Positions 23,520 through 29,870 of a DNA stretch of 32,855 nucleotides are shown piece by piece. The position numbers and the translations under genes were made by a program. The DNA comes from CAZMRF01 sp964568735 (GTDB lineage: Bacteria; Acidobacteriota; Polarisedimenticolia; JACPZX01). Within the stretch, counting starts at the first letter, position 1; each line of letters begins with the position of its first letter. Below the pieces are notes generated by a model that saw only the letters and a program-made list of their open reading frames with translations, ran no database searches and was not told the DNA's origin. The stretch is taken from the NCBI GenBank assembly GCA_964568735.1, contig CAZMRF010000059.1, forward strand, positions 1 to 32,855, in the 5' to 3' direction.

Positions 23520-24277
23520 TGCAGTTCGACGTGATTGCGGTCTTCCCGGGGATCGTCGGAGCCTCCGCCGAGGAGGGAGTCCTGCGCCGCGCGCGGGAGG
23601 CGGGACTGATCCAGGTGAGGCTGCACGACCTGCGCGACTACGCGGAGGATCCGCACCGGCGCGTGGATGATTATCCATACGGTGGCGGGGCCGGCATGGT
23701 GCTCAAGCCGGAGCCCCTCTTCGCGGCGGTCGAAGACGTCCTCCGGAGGTACCCGGCCGACAGCAGCCGCACGATCCTCATGAGCCCGCAGGGGAGGGCC
23801 CTGCGCCACGAGGAGGCCCTGCGGCTGAGCCGTTACGAGAGGTTGATCCTCGTCTGCGGCCGGTACGAGGGGGTCGACGAGCGGATCAGGGAGCACCTTG
23901 TTGAAGAGGAGCTGAGCATAGGAGACTATGTCCTCAGCGGCGGCGAGATTGCCGCGGCGGTCGTCCTCGACGCGGTCTCCCGGCTTCTGCCGGGGGTCGT
24001 CGGGAACCCGTCGTCGGTTCTGAGCGACTCGTTCGTCGAGGGGATTCTGGCGGTTCCGCAGTACACCCGGCCGGCTGAGTTTCGGGGGATGCAGGTCCCG
24101 GAGGTGCTCATCTCCGGAGACCACGCCCGCGTTGACTCGTGGCGGCGCGAGATGGCGCTCCGGAACACTAAGAGGCGAAGGCCCGACCTTCTCCGGCGAT
24201 CCGGTGAATACACCGGATCACCGGACGGAGAGGTCATCCAGCAGGAGTCGAGAGATGGATCCCGTAGCAATCGTTGA
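23519..24277 (+). CDS. trmD: tRNA (guanine-37-N1)-methyltransferase
   Basis: SPOUT-class methyltransferase that makes m1G37 next to the anticodon, preventing +1 frameshifts. Motifs include FDVIAVFPGI at the N terminus, YPYGGGAGMVLKPEPLF, ILMSPQGRALRHEEA, LVCGRYEGVDERI and the trefoil-knot SAM site IGDYVLSGGEIAA, then GDHARVDSWRREMALRNTKR. At 252 residues it is full length. The gene start overlaps rimM by one base, and its 3' end overlaps rplS by 23 bases. Confidence 0.98.
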   Translation: MQFDVIAVFPGIVGASAEEGVLRRAREAGLIQVRLHDLRDYAEDPHRRVDDYPYGGGAGMVLKPEPLFAAVEDVLRRYPADSSRTILMSPQGRALRHEEALRLSRYERLILVCGRYEGVDERIREHLVEEELSIGDYVLSGGEIAAAVVLDAVSRLLPGVVGNPSSVLSDSFVEGILAVPQYTRPAEFRGMQVPEVLISGDHARVDSWRREMALRNTKRRRPDLLRRSGEYTGSPDGEVIQQESRDGSRSNR

Positions 24278-24620
24278 ATCGAAGGAAAAGAAGAGCGAGT
24301 GGCCGGCCTTCCGCTCCGGGGACACCATTCGTGTCTCGGTGAAGGTGAGGGAAGGGGACAAGGAGCGCATCCAGATCTACCAGGGGGTCGTCATCTCCCT
24401 GCGGCGAGGGAGCCTCCGTTCCACCTTCACGGTCCGCAAGGTGACGGACGGCGTGGGAGTCGAGCGGATCTTCCCGATGCACTCCCCCACGATCAGCCGG
24501 ATCGAAGTCGTCGCCCACGGGCGGACGCGCAGGGCGAGGCTCTACTACCTCCGAGATCTCAGAGGCAAGGCGGCACGGCTCCGGCGCGACGAGCGCGGCA
24601 GGCGGGACGAGGCCTCCTGA
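24255..24620 (+). CDS. rplS: 50S ribosomal protein L19 (bL19)
   Basis: Large-subunit protein at the 30S-50S interface. Signature segments are FRSGDTIRVSVKVREGDKER, QIYQGVVISLRRG, TFTVRKV, GVGVERIFPMHSP and RRARLYYLRDLRGKAARL. ATG 24255 is preferred over upstream in-frame starts because CAGGAG at 24242-24247 lies seven bases before it and the product then has the family N terminus and 121 residues. It starts inside the 3' end of trmD. The short Arg/Glu-rich tail RRDERGRRDEAS is unremarkable. Confidence 0.97.
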   Translation: MDPVAIVESKEKKSEWPAFRSGDTIRVSVKVREGDKERIQIYQGVVISLRRGSLRSTFTVRKVTDGVGVERIFPMHSPTISRIEVVAHGRTRRARLYYLRDLRGKAARLRRDERGRRDEAS

Positions 24621-24621
24621 T

Positions 24622-25251
24622 TTGGTTCCCGCGCCCAGCTGGCGCTACGAGCGGCTGGCCCACCGGGGCGGATCCGTGCGAGTGGCCGGCCTCGATGAGG
24701 TCGGCCGTGGCTGCCTCGCCGGCCCCGTCGTCGCCGCAGCGGTGATCCTCGAGGAGAGCCGTCCGGTGCGGGGCGTGCACGACAGCAAGCTGCTCGCGCC
24801 GGCCCGTCGGGAGGAGCTCGCGGATGCGATCGCGGACCGGGCGCTCTCGGTCGGAGTGGGCGTCGCGCCGCCTGACGAGGTGGACGCGATCAACATTTTG
24901 CGAGCGACGCGCGAGGCGATGAGCCGGGCGGTGCGCTCGCTCGCGATGAAGCCCGATCATCTCCTGATCGACGCGGTCTCGCTCCCCGATCTGGGCCTGC
25001 CGCAGAGCAGCATCGTCAAGGGCGACCGGCTGAGCGTCTCCATCGCGGCCGCCTCGATCGTGGCCAAGGTCGTGAGAGATCGGTTGATGCGATACTACGC
25101 GGAGATCTTCCCCGGGTTCGGCTTCGAGGAGAACAAGGGGTACGGCACGCCGGCCCACCTCGACGCGATCGCGAGGCTCGGCCCGAGCCCCATCCACCGC
25201 CGGACTTTCCGCGGCGTCTGGGATCAGATGCCGCTGGCCCTCGGGGGCTGA
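24622..25251 (+). CDS. rnhB: Ribonuclease HII
   Basis: Cuts RNA in RNA-DNA hybrids and removes misincorporated ribonucleotides. The catalytic motif GLDEVGRGCLAGPVVAAAV (D25, E26) is followed by LLIDAVSLP (D117), KGDRLSVSIAAASIVAKV, RDRLM and GYGTPAHLDAI. It has 209 residues. The start is TTG 24622, one base after the rplS stop, with ACGAGG (24607-24612) nine bases upstream. It ends the conserved ribosomal/tRNA cluster; the long TPR gene starts 11 bases later. Confidence 0.96.
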   Translation: MVPAPSWRYERLAHRGGSVRVAGLDEVGRGCLAGPVVAAAVILEESRPVRGVHDSKLLAPARREELADAIADRALSVGVGVAPPDEVDAINILRATREAMSRAVRSLAMKPDHLLIDAVSLPDLGLPQSSIVKGDRLSVSIAAASIVAKVVRDRLMRYYAEIFPGFGFEENKGYGTPAHLDAIARLGPSPIHRRTFRGVWDQMPLALGG

Positions 25252-25262
25252 GGAGCGGTCTG

Positions 25263-27683
25263 TTGGCGGTCAACCGCAACAAGGTCCAGGAGCAGGCGGA
25301 CAAGCTCGTCGCCGCCGGCAAGCTCGATGCGGCTGTCGACGCCTACCGGAAGCTCGTCGCGGACAACCCGCGCGACCTGGGCACGCTCAACAAGATCGGC
25401 GATCTCTACGCGCGGCTCAACAAGAGGCCCGACGCCATCGCCACCTACACGCGGATCGCCGAGATCTACGCCGAGGACGGCTTCTTCCTCAAGGCGATCG
25501 CCATCTACAAGAAGATCACCAAGATCGATCCCTCCAACATCGACATCCTGACGCGCCTCGCCGAGCTTTACTCGAGGCAGGGGCTGAAGACCGAGGCACG
25601 GGCCCAGTTCGTGGCGGTGGCGCAGGCCCACCTCAAGCGCGGGACACCCCGCGATGCCATCCCGGCCTACGAGGCGCTCGCGGCGATGGAGCCGGAGATC
25701 ATCCAGCATCGCCTCGCGCTCGCGGAGCTCCAGGCGAAGTGCGGAATGCGGGCCGAGGCGGCCACGACGCTCCTCGCGCTGGGGCTGGAGCTGGAGCGCA
25801 AGGGAAGCACCAAGGAGAGCGCCAAGATCTACGAGCTCGCCTTCAAGACCAGCCAGGGCGAGCCCGACGTCGCCTACCGGCTCGCGACCGCCCTGATCGG
25901 CTCGGGGCAGCACGAAAAGGCGCTTCAAGTAGCTGAGAAGGTCCTCGCCACCCATCCCGACAGCGCGCCGCTCCTGGAAGCCCGGGGGGTGGCGCTGCAG
26001 GCGCTGGGCCGTGACGGTGAGGCCGAGAGTGCGCTCAAGGCGGCCCTCGATGCCGACCCCGAGCGCGCCGGCGCCATCATCGGTCTGGGGACGATCCTGG
26101 CCAATCGCGGCTCGCTCGAGGAGGCCTCGAGCGCCCTCTCCGACGGGATGGAGATCATCACGGGAGGCGGAAAGGGACGGGAGGCGGGCGCCCTCCTCGA
26201 CTCGATCCTCGAGGCGAATTCGACCTTCAAGCCGGCCCTCGAAGTTCTCTACAGGCTGAACTCCATGCTCGGCGACAGGACGGCGACCGTCGTCGCGGGG
26301 CGCAGGCTCATCGAGGCGAGCGTCGCGGAGAAGCACTTCGCCGAGGCCCTCGCGGTGGCGCGCCGTCTCGTGGAGCTCGAGCCCGGCGTTCCGGAGCACG
26401 TGGAGAGGGTCTCGCGGATCCAGCGCCTCGCCGAAGGCAAGACGGTCCCCGAGAGTCCCGACGGCGAGGTCGCGCTCGGGCACCCTCTCGGTCCAGTCGC
26501 GAGCTCAGTGGAAGACGACGTCGAGGTCGAGGAGATCGCGAGCGACCACGAGGAGGAGTTCGACATCGAGGAGGAGCCGGCCGGCGCGCCGGAGCCTCCG
26601 GCCCACGTGCCGGTCGATCACGCCCTCACCTCCGAGGACGATGAGTTCATCGCCGAGCGATTGACGGAGGCCGACGTCTTCGTGAAGTACGGGCTCGCGG
26701 ACCGCGCGATCGAGCAGCTCGCCTCGATCGTCACGAAGTTCCCCTGGCACGTGAGCACACGCCAGCGGCTGAGGGATCTCTACCTCGAGGAGGGGAACCG
26801 TGCCCGGGCCGCTGTCGAGGCCGCGGAGCTGGGCAAGGTGATGCTCCAGGACGGTGATCGGGCGGGAGCCGGGGCGGCCCTCGAGGAGGCGCGCTCCATC
26901 GATGCCGCCTGCCCCTCGATTCCCGAGCTCGAGGCCTTGCTCTCCGGCCGCCCCGCGCCCCAGGCGGTGACCGGGGGCGCCGCCCCCTCAGAAGCTGCAG
27001 AGGACGAAGAGGAGTCCTTCGTCATCGACGAAGGATCTCCCGAGCCCGTGGAGGAAGCCGTCGGTGACGAGGGCGATTCGGTCCCCATGGCCGCGGCTCC
27101 CGCGGAGACTCCCTCCCCGGGCGCCGAAGAGGATCCCTTCGACCTCGCCGCGGAGCTGGACGCGAGCTTCTTCGGAACCGGCGCGGGCATCACGGGAGAG
27201 GAGGAGGCCCTCGTCTCGGAACTGGAGGCGACCCCGGAGGGGCACAGCCTGGACGAGATCGTCTCGGCCTTCAGGAAGGGCATCGAGCAGCAGGTCGGGG
27301 CCGAGGACTTCGAGACCCACTACAACCTGGGCATCGCCTACAAGGAGATGGGCCTCGTGGACGAGGCCATCGCGGAGTTCCAGTTCGCCGCGAAGAGCCC
27401 GACTCTCATGGCCTCCTGCTGCTCCATGCTGGGCATGTGCTTCCGGGAGAAGGGCATGCAGGGCATCGCGGTCAAGTGGTACCGCAAGGGGCTCGATGCG
27501 CTGGCCGGGGGCGGCGACGAAGAGCAGATCAACGGGCTCAGGTATGACCTCGCCGAGATCCTCGAGCAGATGGGCGAGTACCAGCAGGCGAGGGACCTCC
27601 TGACGGAGGTCTACGGGATGAACTCCCGGTACAGGGACGTCGCCGATCGCATGAAGGCCCTCGAAGAACGCATCAACGGCTGA
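25263..27683 (+). CDS. Large cytoplasmic TPR-repeat protein
   Basis: An 806-residue scaffold-like protein; the exact function is not recognised. It has three helical repeat blocks joined by acidic linkers. Residues 1-390 hold about ten TPR-like repeats (for example AVDAYRKLVADNPRDLGTLN and AIAIYKKITKIDPSNIDILT). Residues 400-458 are very rich in Glu, Asp and Pro. Residues 460-560 hold a second TPR block, 565-660 a second acidic linker, and 665-806 a well-conserved-looking C-terminal block (FETHYNLGIAYKEMGLVDEA). There is no signal peptide or membrane segment. The start is TTG 25263. Proteins of this layout follow rnhB in some high-GC diderms and are often annotated only as TPR proteins. Probably protein-protein interaction; the partner is unknown. 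Confidence 0.88.
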   Translation: MAVNRNKVQEQADKLVAAGKLDAAVDAYRKLVADNPRDLGTLNKIGDLYARLNKRPDAIATYTRIAEIYAEDGFFLKAIAIYKKITKIDPSNIDILTRLAELYSRQGLKTEARAQFVAVAQAHLKRGTPRDAIPAYEALAAMEPEIIQHRLALAELQAKCGMRAEAATTLLALGLELERKGSTKESAKIYELAFKTSQGEPDVAYRLATALIGSGQHEKALQVAEKVLATHPDSAPLLEARGVALQALGRDGEAESALKAALDADPERAGAIIGLGTILANRGSLEEASSALSDGMEIITGGGKGREAGALLDSILEANSTFKPALEVLYRLNSMLGDRTATVVAGRRLIEASVAEKHFAEALAVARRLVELEPGVPEHVERVSRIQRLAEGKTVPESPDGEVALGHPLGPVASSVEDDVEVEEIASDHEEEFDIEEEPAGAPEPPAHVPVDHALTSEDDEFIAERLTEADVFVKYGLADRAIEQLASIVTKFPWHVSTRQRLRDLYLEEGNRARAAVEAAELGKVMLQDGDRAGAGAALEEARSIDAACPSIPELEALLSGRPAPQAVTGGAAPSEAAEDEEESFVIDEGSPEPVEEAVGDEGDSVPMAAAPAETPSPGAEEDPFDLAAELDASFFGTGAGITGEEEALVSELEATPEGHSLDEIVSAFRKGIEQQVGAEDFETHYNLGIAYKEMGLVDEAIAEFQFAAKSPTLMASCCSMLGMCFREKGMQGIAVKWYRKGLDALAGGGDEEQINGLRYDLAEILEQMGEYQQARDLLTEVYGMNSRYRDVADRMKALEERING

Positions 27684-27934
27684 GGGCCGCGGGCTCGACC
27701 CGCCGCGGAAGCTCCGTGCTGACAATCAAGCGCGCTTCCCGACGTATTCCTGACACGCGCGCTAACTCCTCCCGGCGTAGTGACTTGCCTCGCGCTTCTC
27801 GTCCCGCCGTCAGCCGTTCGTCAGGGACCCCCGCCGATCGGAAAGAGGGCGCCATCGCGCCCGGTGACCGGGCCATCCTGGCAAGACCTTATCCCACAGT
27901 CACTTGGAACGGATCGGCTCAGCATTCTCGCAGA

Positions 27935-27964
27935 ATGACATGGCTGGCACGCTCGTCGCATAGT
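27935..27964 (+). promoter_or_regulatory. Weak promoter candidate inside the long spacer
   Basis: ATGACA (five of six to TTGACA), an 18-base spacer, then CATAGT (four of six to TATAAT). The -35 overlaps the right arm of the hairpin at 27923-27937. It could drive the gene at 28216, with a leader of about 245 bases, or a small RNA ending near 28165. Confidence 0.3.
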
Positions 27965-28132
27965 AGCGAGGCAGCGGGGTGGAGTCAGGGCCCCGCAAGA
28001 GTACGCTGAAAACAAACGTCATCATCGAGGTTCCAGGAGAACCGCCAGCCTCACCCAACTCCCCCCAGTAGCTTGCCCAACCCCCCCAAACAGAGCAAAG
28101 CTGCTCACGGCGGGGCTCCTGGACGCAATCAT

Positions 28133-28164
28133 CGGCCCGCCGCGGCACAGACCGCGGCGGGCCG
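28133..28164 (+). terminator. Perfect 13-bp GC hairpin before the gene at 28216
   Basis: The left arm 28133-28145 and right arm 28152-28164 are perfectly complementary around the six-base loop CACAGA. The downstream bases (TATCCGTTTCG) are only partly T-rich, so it may be a terminator of upstream transcription, the 3' end of a small RNA, or a leader structure about 50 bases before the next start codon. Confidence 0.5.
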
Positions 28165-28215
28165 TATCCGTTTCGCGCGGCGACCTGCGCTATCTGCGTG
28201 TTACCATCCCTGCCG

Positions 28216-28647
28216 ATGCCATCCTATCGGTGTCCGCACCCCGCTCATTCCGGAAAGGCCGTCCTGCTCAAGTCCAACAACGACCAGGTCTTCGAGTGCG
28301 AGCACAGCCACCGCTTCTTCCGGCGCGTGGATGGAGAGAGCTTCCTCCTCGTCGACCTGATCTCGAGCGATGCCTTCGCCGCCGACCCGTTGGGTGACAC
28401 CGAGGATCCCTCGGGCGGCGCCCGCCGGCAGCTCAACTTCATGACGGACGTTCCCCGGGTGAGGGGCGACCTCGATTTCAACGATCTCTCGCTGACAGCC
28501 CCTGAGTGGAAGCTCCTATCCAAGGTGGACGGCCGATCCACGATCGAGGAGGTCCGGCTCCTCTCGGGTTTCCGCGCCGAGGAGGCTGAGCGGATCGTCC
28601 GCCGGCTCATCGAGGCGAACCTGCTGGAGATCCGATCGAGGCGGTGA
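28216..28647 (+). CDS. Small protein with Cys/His clusters and PATAN/DUF4388-like winged-helix tail
   Basis: A 143-residue cytoplasmic protein without a firm family. The N-terminal third has two paired Cys/His clusters, C6-x-H8-x2-H11 and C28-x-H30-x-H32, which could bind zinc. A disordered Asp/Gly/Pro stretch follows (about residues 55-75). The last 55 residues (LTAPEWKLLSKVDGRSTIEE, then LSGFRAEEAERIVRRLIEANLLEI) look like the 'VDG..s..ei....g' winged-helix segment found at the end of DUF4388/PATAN response-regulator domains. ATG 28216 has no clear ribosome site; GTG 28198 would add six residues. The stop overlaps the GTG of the SGNH hydrolase gene (GTGA), implying coupled translation. Confidence 0.7.
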   Translation: MPSYRCPHPAHSGKAVLLKSNNDQVFECEHSHRFFRRVDGESFLLVDLISSDAFAADPLGDTEDPSGGARRQLNFMTDVPRVRGDLDFNDLSLTAPEWKLLSKVDGRSTIEEVRLLSGFRAEEAERIVRRLIEANLLEIRSRR

Positions 28648-29870
28648 GGCCCCTGGCCGCCCTCCGGAGGGGCCTCCTCTCCCTCCTGCTCCTCTGCGCG
28701 AGCCTTCTCGTGGCGTTGCTCGCGGCCGAGGGGGCTCTGCGCCTCCAGGCCCCGCAGATCCTCCTTCAGGATCCCGACGCCTTCGATCATGACCCGGTGC
28801 TGGGCGGACGCCTGCGCCCCGGATTCAGGGGCCGCTTCTCCAGCCCCGAGTACGACACGCTCTGGGAGATCAACGCAGCGGGGCACCGCGGAGTCGAGGC
28901 CGGGCCGAGAATCCCCGGGCAGGTCCGCGTGGCGGCGCTCGGGGACTCTTTCACGTTTGGTTACGGCGTCGAGGCAGAGGAGGCCTGGCCCGCCCGGCTC
29001 TCGGGTCGTCTCTCGCGCCGCGGCGAAGCACCTGCCGAGGTGGTCAACCTCGGGATTGGCGGATACGGCACCGCGCAGGAGGTGGCGTGGCTCGCGGAAC
29101 AGCTCGAATCCGGGTTGGATCCGGATCTTGTCATCGTCGGCTTCTATCCGGGGAACGACCTCTCGGACTCGATCCGCGGGCTCTCGGCCCGCGCTGCACG
29201 CCTCGACGGGAAGGCGGGGGAGATCCCCCGGGCGGCCCCTCCGCCACCGTCGCGGTCCCTGAGGGTGCGACGGTGGCTGGGGAGGCGCCTCCACCTCTAC
29301 TCCTTCGCCTCCGAGAGGGCCGATGGGCTCCTCCTGCGCCTCGGGATGCGGAGCGTGGTCTACCCCGGAGGAGATCGACGTCCTGCGCCGCCCCGAGCCC
29401 GACAGGATCGCGGCGGGATGGGAGGCGGTGAGTTCGTCGCTTCTCGAGCTTGCGGGGCTCGCACGCACCCACGGCTTCGAGGTGATCGTGGCGGGGATCC
29501 CGATGCGGCACCAGGTCTCACCCGAGTCCTGGGAACGAGTTCAGAGCTGGGCACGCGAGACNNNNNNNNNNCGGGTGAGGATCTCTCCGGGGCCGATCTC
29601 GACGCTCCGCAGCGGCGACTCGTGGAGGCGGGCCGCGAGGCGGGCCTGGAAGTGATCGACCTTGCCCCCGCTCTCAGGAGCGAACCCGATCCCTCGCGCC
29701 TCTACTTCGCCAGGGATCAGCACCTCTCTCCATTCGGCCACGAGAGGGTAGCGGCCGCGCTGGAGGCCGTCGTGAGCCCGGGCTCAGGGATAGCGGATCA
29801 TCACCTCGGCGGCGGTCCTCCCGTCGATACCGAGGATGGGAGGAGGATCCGCGGCGGGGAGCGGCCCTAG
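28644..29870 (+). CDS. Membrane-anchored SGNH/GDSL hydrolase, frame-broken in this assembly
   Basis: Esterase/acetyltransferase-like hydrolase with an N-terminal membrane anchor (LLSLLLLCASLLVALLAAEG), so it probably acts outside the inner membrane. Block I is ALGDSFTFGYG (S102), block II NLGIGGYG, block III FYPGND (G170, N171), and block V DQHLSPFGHERVA near the end supplies the Asp-His pair. At the CCCC run 29363-29366 the reading frame must shift: dropping one C joins VVYP to PEEIDVLRR and restores a continuous protein up to the Ns. After the gap at 29562-29571 the original numeric frame resumes with EDLSGADLDAPQRRLVEAG. I read this as sequencing/assembly damage rather than a natural pseudogene. 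The tail overlaps the PBP gene by 87 bases. Substrate unknown. Confidence 0.75.
   Translation: MRPLAALRRGLLSLLLLCASLLVALLAAEGALRLQAPQILLQDPDAFDHDPVLGGRLRPGFRGRFSSPEYDTLWEINAAGHRGVEAGPRIPGQVRVAALGDSFTFGYGVEAEEAWPARLSGRLSRRGEAPAEVVNLGIGGYGTAQEVAWLAEQLESGLDPDLVIVGFYPGNDLSDSIRGLSARAARLDGKAGEIPRAAPPPPSRSLRVRRWLGRRLHLYSFASERADGLLLRLGMRSVVYPGGDRRPAPPRARQDRGGMGGGEFVASRACGARTHPRLRGDRGGDPDAAPGLTRVLGTSSELGTRDXXXXGEDLSGADLDAPQRRLVEAGREAGLEVIDLAPALRSEPDPSRLYFARDQHLSPFGHERVAAALEAVVSPGSGIADHHLGGGPPVDTEDGRRIRGGERP
29562..29571. other. Scaffold gap (10 Ns)
   Basis: Ten consecutive N characters inside the SGNH hydrolase gene. Ten is a conventional placeholder, so the real missing length is unknown. The reading frame differs on the two sides, so the true gap length need not be ten. 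Confidence 0.99.

Larger units (their letters stand above)
27684..28215. other. Long intergenic spacer, no protein gene supported
   Basis: A stretch of 532 bases, visibly less GC-rich than its surroundings in its middle part. Short open frames on both strands have no recognisable product and no good ribosome sites. Structures seen: CCGCGG/CCGCGG inverted repeats just after the TPR stop (27690-27711); a 6-bp, 3-loop hairpin at 27923-27937; GGTTC/GAACC at 28029-28043; a C-rich stretch around 28061-28087; and the 13-bp hairpin at 28133-28164. No tRNA, 5S, RNase P, tmRNA or SRP RNA signature was found. Confidence 0.7.

Noticed and set aside
27684..28215. tRNA, 5S rRNA, RNase P, tmRNA or SRP RNA in the long spacer
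   Set aside because: No cloverleaf with T-arm consensus, no GGAAG-type SRP apical motif, and no RNase P or tmRNA conserved blocks were found by eye; GGTTC/GAACC at 28029-28043 has a five-base loop and is not a T-arm.
29361..29376. Possible programmed frameshift in the SGNH hydrolase
   Set aside because: The site is a simple C-run close to a scaffold gap with no stimulatory structure noticed; assembly or sequencing error is simpler.
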